DNA from: Simmondsia chinensis
Lineage: Eukaryota > Streptophyta > Magnoliopsida > Caryophyllales > Simmondsiaceae
Length of the DNA: 64,000 bases
Reading direction: 5' to 3'
Assembly (NCBI GenBank): GCA_018398585.1
Contig: JAGTTD010000024.1
Location: forward strand, 9,638,071 to 9,702,070
Positions 40,981 to 52,486 of the stretch are shown piece by piece. Position 1 is the stretch's first letter; every line of letters starts with the position of its first letter. Under the pieces are notes generated by a model. The model was not told the origin of the DNA, made no database searches, and worked only from the letters and a program-made list of their open reading frames with translations. The position numbers were made by a program, and so were the translations under genes.

Positions 40981-41570
40981 TGATTTTTTAAAATAGCACA
41001 TTTTGACATTTTTATTCCCAAAATAGTAGCATGCGAAATTAAAAATTATAAAAATAGCACGTCCAGTCAACATGCTACGTGACAAACTGCCACCTAAGTA
41101 AGAGCATTTTGATCATTTTATATTTTTCTAAATTTAAAAAATAGAAAAATGAGTTTTTTTAAAAATTTTTTTACTACGGCAACTACCTTTCACCAAAATG
41201 TAAAAAAAAAAGTGTTTCCTAAATTTTTTGTATAATATATATTGTATGGTATAATATAAATATACTTTTTTTACAATAAATTTTTAAAATTTTAATATAT
41301 CGAATAATAATATCTATATAACACAATACAAAATATTGAGACAACACTTTTTTTCCTTGTAGCCGTAAACAAATATATATTTTTTTAATTTCGAAAATGT
41401 TAAATGACCAAATGCCCTTGCTTAGATGACAACTTGGAACATGGCATAGTGACTGGGCATGATATTTTGATAATTTTTAATTTTTGTTTGCCATTTTGGT
41501 AATTTCGAATTTTCGTGCGCTATTTTGGAAATAAAAATATTAAAATATGTTATTTTAGAAAATCACCCTT
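40981..41570. mobile_element. Foldback MITE with long inverted ends
   Basis: The left arm (about 40981-41125) and right arm (about 41400-41570) are inverted copies. 'gattttttaaaatagcac' and 'tttttattcccaaaatag' pair with 'aaaatatgttattttagaaaatc' and 'ctattttggaaataaaaat'. Between them is an AT-rich core. Arms of about 140 bp can fold into a long stem. No target duplication is obvious. Confidence 0.7.
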
Positions 41571-42400
41571 ACCAGTGATCAAGCTTTTTCATACCTTACC
41601 TAGCGGCATGGGTTTTCCAAGTTTTGGTTTTACTCATCCTATTGTTCGAACTTGGGTAAATACAAATCTATGTTCGAATAGTCCCTCTGTTTGTTTGGAC
41701 AGAAAAGTAGATTCTACGATTAGGTTTTTCCATTTTTCCCTTGTTTGTTGTGCATTGGTACGCGGAAAATGCTTTCAAAGGAAAAGGTTTTCTTCCATTT
41801 GAAGGAAAATGATTTCCATTTTAAAATAGGGGAAGTCATGATTCCAAGTGAAGCAAAAACTTTAGCGATAATTGTTGTTTGGATCTTAATTGAACCGAAA
41901 TGAATTGAATTGAAAAAAAAAACCTTTAAAGTAATAATAATGGATAAAAATTAGAACGAATAATCAAATGAAAGCTAGATGTTGCTTTTTCATTATTTCA
42001 ACAAAATGATTTCTTCATTTTCTATAACTATATGACATTATTTCGGGAAGTTATTATTTAGATACCCTAATATTTGAGCATTTATTATATAGATACTCTG
42101 ATATTTTAACAATATGCAACGATGTACCTTAAAATTTAAAAAGATTTGTCACCCAAGAGCGTTGAAATTTATAAGTTTTAATGAGAATTGACCAGATTCT
42201 GATATAGAGTAAGCTTAGATGATAAAATTTCATATCTCAGGATAACTCAATGTATATATGAAAATGATAGGATACTGAGGTAATAAATGCTCAAATTTTG
42301 GAATACTTCTCATATAAGTTGTATTAATACTTATATTATCCTATAATAAGCTGTAAAATAATCAGTGAAAATATTTTTTTGAAACCCTACAAGAAAAAAA
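41571..42400. other. Intergenic, nothing recognised
   Basis: AT-rich sequence without a supportable frame. The 95-codon frame at 41515-41802 (+) has no recognisable domain and overlaps the MITE end, so I regard it as chance. Confidence 0.4.
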
Positions 42401-43100
42401 AAACATAATACGGAATCAAGTTTCCATTAAAACAAACAAAGAAAAGCCTCAATTAGATTTGAACTTTCCTTGGAAAATCTTTTTCGAAGAAAAACTAATT
42501 CCCCAAATCTACTTTTCCATTCAAACAAATGGAGCCTAAGTATCATATTAACTTCATCTAAGTCTTTCATGTCAAATTGAACTTTAAAAGAGGACTTTGA
42601 AGCATTCACAACATTCAAACTCATACCAAAAACATATCACATACTCATTTTCATCATACTTAGAGTACACACATGCATTGCCACTATTAACAACAAATTC
42701 ATGCGTGACTAGCTTTTTGTCAAATTCTGAAGCTGCTATTCAAGAGTTTGATTAAGACTATGCTAGAAATACAAGCTTACATCCATGTTAGGAACCATGA
42801 ACCTTACTTCTTGTTCCATATAAACTTTTTCCTTAAGGTCATCATTCAAAAGTACAGTTTTGATATTCATTTGATTCACGGATAGAAGCAAAAGCTATGA
42901 AAACCTTAATGGTGGCTATTTCAATCATGGGAGAAAGTGTTAAGGAAATAAATTCCATATTTTTAGGCATATCCCTTGACATTTATACTTATCTATGAAC
43001 TATAGCCTTCGATTTCTTTTTGAATATCCACTTGCCACCGATTAGTTTACAGCCTTCTAATAATGTCTACCAGCTCCCATGTGTGATATTGATGATTAGC
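42400..43100 (-). pseudogene. Ty1/Copia reverse transcriptase remnant
   Basis: On the - strand from about 43060, broken frames follow the order of Copia RT: WQVDIQKEIEGYSS, KGYA-KYGIYF, LNTFSHD (for the usual FSPV), then a segment like 'LNDDLKEKVYMEQ', then SKYDENEYVI, and finally SKSSFKVQFDMKDLDEVNMIL at about 42600-42535. The YVDD region has changed beyond recognition. Stops and indels are dense, so this is an old fragment without LTRs. Confidence 0.75.
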
Positions 43101-43610
43101 TTTAGTTCAATGTTAGTGACCTCTTTCCAAAAACGGAATCATAAGATTTCTTGTCCTCTTCATAAGTCTTAGGTCTTATTCTAACAAGTAGGCATATGCA
43201 ATTTCTTAATTTACCATGTTAATGATGTCTAATCACAAACACATCTCCATCTCAAATATGCACATCATAATTGTATAATATAATCAGTTGGCAAATAACT
43301 AAATACCGCAAGTTATTATCTTTTCTACATACCAATACTCATCACTTTAAGTGGATTGAAACCATTTAGTTTGCATAAGCATAATTCACACTAGCTTTTA
43401 AAAGTTCAATATAACACATTTTATACAAAAAGGTCTTTCACAAAATTTATGCTTAGACATCTCTACCGTAACAAATTTATATAAACTAGTATCAACTAGA
43501 AAGTGCTGGTAGACTTATAATAAGCACAAAACAAAAGAGGATTATGGCCGAACTAGTTTTTGTACAACATAATTACTTATGTTCTCAAAGAATAACACAA
43601 CGGGTGAACA
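43101..43610. other. Intergenic, nothing recognised
   Basis: AT-rich sequence between the Copia RT remnant and the hAT-like element. It may be an extension of the Copia body, but no motif supports that. Confidence 0.35.
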
Positions 43611-43614
43611 AAAA

Positions 43615-44215
43615 TTGTTCCAAACTGGTTTATTGGACCAGACCGGTCATTTCGATCAAGGACCGGATTGGACCGACAATATATTGGTCTAGTCTCGGTC
43701 TTAGTATATGGGCTTCATCGGTTCTTTGATTTGGTCCGGTCCAAGACCATTAAAACTGAAAACTGATCAACATTAATTTCACATTAAATATTTTGAGTAC
43801 ATAATTTTAATATATAATTAATATATACTATAAGTATTTAAAAATATTAAATCTTAGAAAATTAAATATTTATTTTCTTACTTTTTATTGATTATATAAA
43901 TATTATGTATAATTATCCTTAAATTACATATATTGTGCAAATTATAGCATAAATTACATATATTGTGCAAATTATAGCATCAACGTTTTTTAATTTTTAA
44001 AGGAAATATTTTTTTTCTTATAATTGAACTTGTTAGATGAAAAATCGGTCCAATTCAGTCCATTTTGGTACGAACCGGGCTTTAACTGTTCTTGAACTAG
44101 ACCAACTTGGTTTTGATCCGTTTGATCTTCGGTCTCATGATTTAATATGATTTGATCTTCGATATAATTTGATGCAGTACAGTTCAATCCGATCTTGAAC
44201 CGACGTGTGCCCCTA
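43615..44215. mobile_element. hAT-like non-autonomous element (ccggtc/gaccgg-rich)
   Basis: Both ends are full of 'ggaccggt', 'gaccag' and 'cggtcc' words in opposite orientations around an AT-rich core. The right end 'gacgtgtgccccta' resembles the end of the element at 19717-20647 ('gtgtgcaccctta'). The left terminus is not sharply defined. No coding region. Confidence 0.6.
43921..43980. repeat. Perfect 30-bp tandem duplication
   Basis: The 30-bp unit that begins 'aaattacatatattgtgcaa' and ends 'ttatagcat' occurs twice in a row without a mismatch, in the AT-rich core of the element at 43615-44215. The identity points to a recent slippage event. Confidence 0.9.
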
Positions 44216-44915
44216 AACCAAACCCCCACATTTTACTGGTTAATGTCATTATTTACATGAATATCATTCGAGCCCGTAAAACAAATGCAACTAATGCCCA
44301 ACGCTCCTCCCGAGCTCTCTCGCTGTCATCAGCCTCTCTCTTCCTCATCTCTACCAGCACCACTTGTGCCAACTGACTCACTCTGACCAAGGCCACCACC
44401 GTCGCAACATGCTACAGGGAACAACAGTTCCAACTGGCTTCCGTCTTCTCCGCGAAGCACCGCACCTTGACAGCGCTACACGTGTCCTCCGATGGTCGAG
44501 AAGACCAATCTTCAAGAGGGATAGGCCACCATGTTCGCCGGCGTCAGCCGCCACGCACCAACATCGGGTTAGCTTTTATTTATTTATTTATTTCGTCGTT
44601 CTCCGATAGTGTTGCCGAAGCACGGGGCTAGCGTGTGATGCTTTGATTTCTTCCAGATGCGATAGAGTTAAATCATCTTCTCAATAAATACAACTATGGA
44701 AGTTTTGAGAACATCTATCACGTAAGTGAAACATGTGACTGATTTATATTTCAAAACTCAAAATCGAGTGCAATGTTCTATATAGCAAAAGGCAAGGCAA
44801 TCATTGCAAACAAACAATTAGCAGATTTGTGTGTAATGTTCTCTTCTACCTTTCTTTACATTTGTTTGTGTGCGTTACTGGGCCGGCCATAACATTTGCA
44901 TTGCTCCAAGTTGTG
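44216..44915. other. Intergenic with a C-rich patch; no gene supported
   Basis: 44290-44575 is GC-richer than its surroundings and open for 81 codons on the + strand (44364-44609), but the translation shows no known domain. It could be a non-coding remnant of a gene. A 'ttta' microsatellite follows at about 44577-44592. Confidence 0.35.
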
Positions 44916-45340
44916 CTGGCCGTAACCCAAACAACCCAAGCAATCGTTTGGGGCCCCGAATTTTAGAGGCCCGCAAATTTTAGGGTTGTGGCTTTTAAAC
45001 TATCAATCTTAATATTAATGAGTTTTATGATTAAAATTTTTATAATTTGTTATTAAGTATGATGTTGTTGTTAAGAGAAATGTTATTATGAAGGGCTCCA
45101 TTCGAAACTTTCGCTTGAGGCCTCGAAAATGTCAGGACCGCCCCTTTGTCCCCAAGCGAACGTTTCAAATAGGGCCCTTCATATATAATAAAATTTCTCT
45201 TAATAACGTAATACAAATACAAAAATTCTAATTATAAAACTTATTAATATTAACAATTGAGACTTTAAAAACACAACTCATAAAATACAGGGCCCCTACA
45301 ATTTGGGGGCCCAAGTGGCTGTTTGGGGTTATTTCCGGCT
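44916..45340. repeat. Near-palindrome: about 205-bp inverted arms, short spacer
   Basis: The left arm (44916-45125) and right arm (about 45135-45340) are reverse complements, with a modest number of mismatches and indels. Matched blocks include 'gtaacccaaacaaccc', 'ttaatattaatgagttttat', 'agagaaatgttattat' with 'gaagggc', and 'cgaaactttcgcttg' with 'cgaacgtttc'. The centre carries 'gtcaggaccgcccc'. It looks like two copies of one small element (ends 'ggggcccc' / 'aggcctcgaaaatgtcagga') in inverted orientation. Confidence 0.85.
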
Positions 45341-46440
45341 CTGATGCGTTGATACAGTGGAAACCCCTTGAAGTATCGTTTGGAATGAAACTAATCACCT
45401 CAACCTCTTTATCTATCAATTTGTGTCACTTAGACCTAATATGCAGCTAGAATCACATGTATATCACTTCATTATTTTAAATTTGACATGCTATATCATA
45501 TCACGTGATGTTCATGTAATGTGAGTTGATCAAGTTAGAGAAATGGATAAAATTTAAATAGAGAACCTAATACAAATTGATAGCTGGGGAAGTGTGCTTG
45601 ATGAAATTGAAGTCGAAGGATTTACCTGTTGTTAAGTTATATTTGAGGGAGTCTCGATAGTAATCATATTTTATATCTAAAGTGTTTACGTGTTGTATTC
45701 GCAGACAATATTGTTATCCATTTGAGTTTTAGTGGGGAGAAATTACTGGGCGATTCGAGGTTACCATGCACCCTATGTGGGGAAGAGAGAGAAATTCATA
45801 AGGGAAAGAGAGCATTATAAGGGGAAAAGAAATCCACATAGAGTGCAATGACCCCAGATCACCTAATAATCTCTCTTAAATGGGATCCTTAGTTGTGTAG
45901 TTTAGGCTCCCAGTGGTTGGACTAAAGATGCTAAAGTCAAATTTTCCTAGGTGAGCTAGAGGGCTTTCTCTTGAAGTGACTTTCTTTGGTCAAATTTGCT
46001 AGTAGCATCAGCTGTCTTGGTTGTGAGAGGCGTCCATAGTTGTAAATTGATCATCAATTGTGGTCAAGTACAAACGATGTTATCAATTAGAAAAGGTCAA
46101 TCTTTGTAAGCATGTGCTTATAATTGATTATCTTATTGGTGTTTAGCAGAAGCCATTCTTTTAGAAAGTAAGAAAAACACTAGGAGGACTATCTATAGAT
46201 AGCCCGGCCCAGTGCATCATGGTAGATAATCTCATAAAGAGCGTGAACCATGCTACCATCCATCCTCTCCTGACCTTGATAGTTGTACCCAGTCGATGTC
46301 ACCTAGTCAGCTGCCAAACCTTCTTAGAATATATGAGAGAGTCTAAACATATTGAATCTTTGGAGCATCTTACAAATATCTTCAACAATAGTTCTAATTT
46401 GCAAGGGAAAACTGTATTTCTAATCCATCTCGATGCGCCT
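45341..46440. other. Intergenic, nothing recognised
   Basis: No supportable frame. The 97-codon frame at 46219-46512 (+) overlaps a - strand LINE RNase H segment and shows no domain of its own. Confidence 0.4.
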
Positions 46441-48208
46441 AAGGTTACCAGTCCTTTGCAGCGAGGACGAAGGCATCTTGATGAGCTAGAGGTTGGCCTG
46501 TGGGGTCCCTAATGATGTATTTGCTTGCTGCTCTATTATTCCGCTTTAAGCCATCATATTTCAACTTAACCCATCTATTCCTTGGTAGTGACCACCTTAC
46601 ATAATCATGATGCTCCATGCCATCGTTGGATGCCTGCCTATTGTCTTGATCCACCTGATTCCTAAGTCTTCATTTCCGTAACCTTGACTTGTGCCTCATA
46701 AAAAACTCTCGTGCATATGATCTATTTTCCTTGAAGACCACCTTATTATGACGCTTCTACGAACTCACATGAGACAGAGCATTATGCCCAACTTTTCTTT
46801 ATCATTCATGCTCTCGGATATCCAACCTTCTTGAATCCAATTAAGGAGAGCACTACATGTATCTTGTGCCAATCCAACCCTTCGCCACTGCATAAGTCTA
46901 GTAGTGGTTCGAGAACATGCAATATACAAATGGATGATCCAAATTTTTACTTTTTTTGGGCACATCAGACCTAATCGCATTCCCCCTTGTTGTAGTGTCT
47001 CATGTGTCGATAAATCCTTGTGATATGAGTTCCAACTATACACCTTAATCTTGGGGGAAATGTCCTAAATCCTTTCGAAGGGCTACTTCTGCTTTTCATG
47101 CCATGTGATACCATGTGCGAGCTAGGTCGCATAATTTACCGAAAAGTCACCATTAACAATGAATCCCTAGCACGACTGATCTTGGCAACTTGGAAGAGGG
47201 ATGGGAATTGCCATGTATGGGGGAGACTGTCATCTAAAGGAATCCTGGACAACTCCCTCGAATTCCACTTGCTATTGGTTATAAAGTCTATGACTTTAAG
47301 CTCTGAATTTTTTGAAAGACTCATGTCCTCGACTAGCTGATCTGAGCGGATTGCGCACACCGTGTGTCAAAACCAAAATGGAACTTGATGACTGTTACCA
47401 ACCAACCATTAATACCCAACCTAAGAAGATCCTTGCATCCTAGAGTGTTTTTTCACGCCTTAGAATCCTTAGGTTTGGGGTTATAATTGAATAAGTTGTC
47501 CTGTTGTATGTACTTGGCTCGAATCACCTGTTCCTATAAATTGTTGGCTTTGTTAACATCTTTAAGCCCTGCTTGCAAGGAAAAGCCTTGTTTACAACTC
47601 TCTGCTTACCCTATCAATCATGCCACTCATCACTTTTTTTTTCCCCCGATAATTATGCCATGCATAACTACTGGAACTTTGAAACACTGCATGGTGTGAG
47701 ACGGAACAACTTCCAGAGGCTTGAATAAGTGCCGCTATACCCGCTTTAGACAACATGTTAGCTTTCCGAGGTGCTAGCTTGTGTGAGCCTTATCCCCTAT
47801 GTATGCAAATTTCTCCCTGCCGGGCGAAAGTGACAAGCTGCTAGAGTGTAGCCTATATTTGCCAAATCCATCAATCATACTTATCTAGATAAGTACACAG
47901 ATCCTTTGTCTAGTAGAATGGAAACATTCTTAGAGAAGACCACATTGGTCTTATTATAATTTATTAATTGGCATGCCTATCTATTAAGGTCTTGAGATTG
48001 CAACAAGCTCCCAACGTTGCATTGGAAAATTGTAGACTATTGTCAATAGGCGCAAGACAGGGAATGGTAGGCGTAGACCTAGCTATTTTGACCGAAAGCT
48101 GGCATGCTTGTCACCAATGACACGCTAAATCCAAGTTGGGAGTCGAGCCCCCTGCTCGAGACCTTGTATTGGCTTGATCTAATTTGTGGGCTCTTAATTA
48201 ATAAATAA
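46440..48208 (-). mobile_element. L1-type LINE, 3' part (RT end, zf-RVT, RNase H), decayed
   Basis: On the - strand from 48208 down, the RT motif region near 48150 reads like 'INKEPTN.IKPIQGLEQG'. A linker (47360-47136: DFITNSKWNSRELSRI) is followed by a zf-RVT segment (47043-46765: CPKKVKIWIIHLYIA). An RNase H start lies at 46600-46560 (RWSLPRNRWVKLKYDGLKRN). Stops and shifts are common. It continues the RT-bearing part at 50540-52486 and is separated from it by an RTE LINE. Confidence 0.75.
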
Positions 48209-50539
48209 TGAGTAAGACATGATGGTGAGTAAACACTGAGATTGACTAGGATTTGGAGGGGGATGTGAACCACATTTGGATCCAAATGGCACAAAAGATT
48301 AGATGTTCGACACGTGAAGTACTAGGCGAATCAAAGGGAGTAGTACCAACCTAGCGAAAATCTTGGTGGTGCTATAGGGGAGTCTAAGAGAAGATTAAGG
48401 CCAAAAGTGGTTGCTTCAAGGATTAGGATTGAGGTGGAGACGAGGACAAGAAACAAAAATATAAACGGGCCAAGAAAGAATCAAAGATAGCAGTTAGATA
48501 GGCACAATCCAAGGCTTTCAAGGATTTCTCAAGAGGTTGGATATGGAGGAGGGAGGAAGAGACCTCTATAAATTCGCTAAAGCCGGAGAAAGGAGGACAA
48601 TGGACCTGGATCGGGTAAAGTGCATCAAGTGGGAGGATGGCTAGGTGATCGTGGATTATCAACAAATTAAAGTAAGGTGGAAAGCCTACTTTTACAATTT
48701 GTTCAATGAAAAGGGGGATACAAATATCTCCTTAAGAAAAATTGATCATCTAAGGAGTATTGAAATTATTGTTACTGTAGGTGCATTAGACCTAAGGAAG
48801 TCAGGATGCTTTATGGAAGACGAGTAGGGGTAAAATAGTTAGACTAGATGGAGTACCCATTGAAGCATGGAAATGCATTGGAGGGAAGGGCATAAATTGG
48901 TTGATTATACTATTCAACCTAATTCTTCAAGGTAAGAAGATGCTTGACGAGTGGAGGAAGAGCACTCTGATACCGATCTATAAGAATAAATACGACATTC
49001 AGAGTTGTGCCAACTATAGTGGTATCAGACTCATAAGCCATATAATGAAGCTGGAGCTGGTCATAGAGAGAAGGGTACGACAACAAACATATATCTCAGA
49101 GAATCAATTTGGATTTATGCTGATACGATGGAAGTAATCCATCTCCTAAGGCATACTATATAATAGTGCATACATAAACAAAAGGATCTATACATTATTT
49201 TCATTGATTTGGAGAAGGCGTATGATAGAGTGCCAAGAGAGGCCCAATGGAGGATTTTGGAGAAGAAGGCATCCCCATGTCATATATTTGAGTCATTAAA
49301 TACATGTATGAAGACACATCAACCAATGTGTGTACGGTAGAAAAGGAGATTGTTGCTTTCCTGATTACAGCTGGGTTGCATCAAGGATTGGCATTGAGCC
49401 TTTTCCTGTTTATTTTGGTTATGGACAAGCTCACTAGGCACATTCAAGGGGAGGTGCCTTGGTGTATGTTTTTGTGGATGATATAGTCCTAGCAAACAAG
49501 TCAAAAGAAGGGGTGAATAAAAAGCTGGAATTTTAGAAAAGTGCTTATAGCTTAGTAGATCAAAAATCGAGTATATGGAATTTAAATATTGTTTCACAAT
49601 CGGACCAGGTGTAGAGGATGTGAAGATTGGGCTAAAATGCTACCGAAGAAAAGAATGTTTCAGATATTTCGGCTCCATGGTGCAGCAAAAAGGTAGCTTG
49701 ACGAGGATGTCAAAAACTAGATAAAAGTGGGATGACATAAGTGCAAGATGGCTCTAGCGATACTATGCTATAAAAAGTTTCCTCTCAAGTTGAAGGGCAA
49801 ATATTATAAGATGGTAGTGAGACCGGCTATGTCATATGGTGCTAAATGTTGGCTATTGAAACTGTATCACACAGAGAATTTGAAGCTAGCAGAGATGAGA
49901 GGATGTTGCGTTGAATGTGTGGGCATATTAGGAAGGACGTGATTAGAAATGACGTTATAAGAAGCAAATTAGGTGTGGCTCCAATTCAGAACAGGTTGAG
50001 GGAGCAACGCCTACCATAGTTTGGGCATGCTAGGAGGAGACTGAATATCACCCATGTTAGGAAATGTGAACAACTACATATTATGCACTGGAGGAGAGGT
50101 AGAGGTAGACTAAAGAAAAGTTACATGGAGATGATTAGAGACCTTAGCCACCTAAACCTTAATAAGGAGATGACCTTGGATAGAGCTAAGTGACAGTCAA
50201 AAATACATATGGCCAACATAAATGTTAGGAGTGAGAAGCACAACGATGCCAGCTTACAGCGCCCCCAGCTTTTGCTTTCGCTATTGCTGCTGCTTTATTG
50301 TTGCTTGCATGCTTGCATGTTTGGTACTACTTTATTTGGCGTGACTTTGGCTTAATAATATTTGTTCCATTTTATAAAATTTGCAATTTAGTGTTTTGGG
50401 CCCTTTGGAAATAGCCTCCCTTGAGGGTAGCACCTTATAGGGGTAAGACTGCGTATATCTCACCCTCCCCAGATGCTGCCTTGGCTAGAGCCTTTTCAGA
50501 CACTGGGTTTTGTTGTTGTAGTTGAGTAAGACATGATGG
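48209..50539 (+). mobile_element. RTE-clade LINE inserted in the L1 remnant, 17-bp TSD
   Basis: The body spans 48226-50522. It is flanked by an exact 17-bp duplication 'tgagtaagacatgatgg' at 48209-48225 and 50523-50539. RT segments in broken frames include VRWKAYFYNLFNEKGD, WRKSTLIPIYKNKYDIQSCA, YSGIRLISHIMKLEL, FIDLEKAYDRVPREA and LFLFILVMDKLTRHIQGEVP; the usual FADD site is read as a frame-broken 'VDD' near 49475. The 3' end has the typical tail 'actgcgtatatctcaccct' and 'actgggttttgttgttgtag'. It is 5'-truncated (no endonuclease) and dead. Confidence 0.9.
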
Positions 50540-51294
50540 CGATATGCAATATTTTTCATTCTACCCATTTAGTTCTAGTTGGGTTAGGAGTCCTCGCAAG
50601 AAATCGCGCTCTACTCTATCATAAGCCGCCTCCACATCACGTTTTAGGGACATTCATCCATTTTTCCCTTATTTTTGACAATAGGTTGTCATAATTTCAT
50701 GAGCAATGAGCATATTATAATGAATCAAATGACCTAGAGAAAAGGCCCTTGGGGCTGGGTGCACTAGGTCAATCTGAAGGCGATTAGCTGAGACCTTAGC
50801 TACGAGCTTGTACAGGACATTGCACAAGCTATTAAGGCGGTAGTGACCTAGAGTTTCAGGCATGCTTACCTTAGGGATGAGAACTCAGAAGTTTCCCATG
50901 AAAAGGAATGCATTAATAGCATCAATAATATCTCTCTCAATCATATCCTAAAATTGTTGGAAAAAGGAGGCTTCATAACCATCAAGGTAGGCTTTTGTGG
51001 GTTTATCTGAAAAAGAGCCAACTTGAACTTTTGAAGGATCATGATCTGAGTTGGCTGTTTGTTCCCTTAACTCGTTACAATTGGCAATACATGAGAGAGG
51101 TCTAAACTTCGGGTGGAATTTGTAACAGTAAAGCTTGTTTGAATTCCAAGGTGAAATGATGCCTAATCTCATGAGGTTATCCATCCACACCCCCGTGTTA
51201 TCTCGAACGCAGATAATTAGTTGTCCTTTTTTAGGTTATTACGAATCAGTTGAAAAAACCTAGGATTTCGAGTGCCATTTATGAGCCTCTAGCT

Positions 51295-52486
51295 TCGAGC
51301 AAATTTGCCCCAGTACTTTCTATGATACAATAGGAGTTGTTCCCGCTGTTTAATAAGTTGGCTCAACTTACCTTTTCTCGTCCAAAGTCATTCCCTTAAG
51401 AATCGCCTCTACACATTGCCATAAATTGCAAGTAGAAAACGATACCAAACAGACTGCTAGAGTTCTAGTCTACATGCGCAATCTTCGAGCAAAATGGCCC
51501 CAATACTTTCTATAATACAATAGGAGGAGTTCCTGTTGTTTAATAAGTTCGCTGAACTTACCTTTTCCTGAGTCCAAAGTCGTTCCCCCAAGAATCACCT
51601 CTTTGCATTGCCAAAAGGTACAACAACAACAACAAAAACAACATACCCAGTGCTTCAAGGGCTCCTGCATATGCAGGGTCTTAGGTTTTTTTTTTTTTTT
51701 TTTTTTTTTTGGGGGGGGGGGGGGGGTGGGGTTTGTACGTAACTTTATCTCTTTAGGGTGCTACCCTAAAGGGAGGCTGTGTTCGTGGTCTTCCAACCTG
51801 AGAAGCTTAAAAGCATCTAAGCGTAAGAGCATAAGAGCACAAAAACAACAGCATAGAGGAAGCAAATAGAAAGCATGAAGCAGCAAGAGGCAATCGAGCA
51901 ACAAAGCGACAGAACAATAAGCAACCAGCACACAGCAAAAATGCATATAATCAGACAAGCATACATATAAGCCTAGGGGCGCTAGTACTAACTTAGATGT
52001 GCTCCTCTATCCTAAACTGCTATATCGGCTACACCTATGCTAATCCTCTACTCAGCTCTATTTAGGGCCATCTCCTCATTTAGGTTGAGGTGGATGAGGT
52101 CATGTTGAATTGTCTCCATCCAACTCTTCTTTGAGCAGCTTCTTCCTCTCTTCCTGTTTGTAATATGGAGTTGTTCGCATCTCCTGACGGAGGCAGTTGT
52201 GAGTTGCCTCCTAACATGCCCAAATCACCGCAAACGTTGCTCCCTTAGCCTATACTCGATTGGGGTCACGTCCAATTTACTTCTTATAACGTCATTTATG
52301 ATCTTATCCTACCTTGTGTGTCTGCACATCTATCGCAACATCCTCATCTTTGCCACCTTCAACTTCTGCGTATTATGCCTTTTAACTGGCTAATACTAAT
52401 TGCCAAAAGGTGCAAATGGAAAATAATATCAAACAAACAAGGCCCTTAGAATTCTAGTTTTACATGCATAGTCTTTGTTTAGTGAA
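51295..52486. repeat. Tandem duplication of about 190 bp, second copy split by an RTE insert
   Basis: Copy 1 is 51295-51485. Copy 2 is 51486-51619 plus 52412-52486. Shared words are 'cccagtactttctat/cccaatactttctat', 'tgtttaataagtt', 'cttaccttttc' and 'tagttctagtctacatgc' against 'attctagttttacatgc'. The copies are diverged, so the duplication is older than the insert. Confidence 0.8.
51607..52411 (-). mobile_element. 5'-truncated RTE LINE, 779 bp, 13-bp TSD
   Basis: The body spans 51620-52398. The duplication 'attgccaaaaggt' lies at 51607-51619 and 52399-52411. The 3' tail (plus-strand start 'acaacaacaacaacaaaaac') and the C-terminal coding region of RTE ORF (reverse complement of 52000-52390) are present. 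A T25-G17 homopolymer block lies at about 51686-51727. Confidence 0.9.

Larger units (their letters stand above)
50540..52486 (-). mobile_element. L1-type LINE, RT part, decayed and interrupted
   Basis: On the - strand, PTKAYLDGYEASFFQQF (about 51000-50950), PETLGHYRLNSLCNVLYKLV (50863-50800) and a 'AYDRVE'-like site near 50620 follow the order of L1 RT. Upstream, 51295-51619 plus 52412-52486 contain a tandem duplication of the RT N-terminal region. A second RTE copy splits that duplication. Confidence 0.78.

Noticed and set aside
44364..44609. Possible small gene in a C-rich patch
   Set aside because: No start context, domain or splice pattern; kept only as unexplained sequence.
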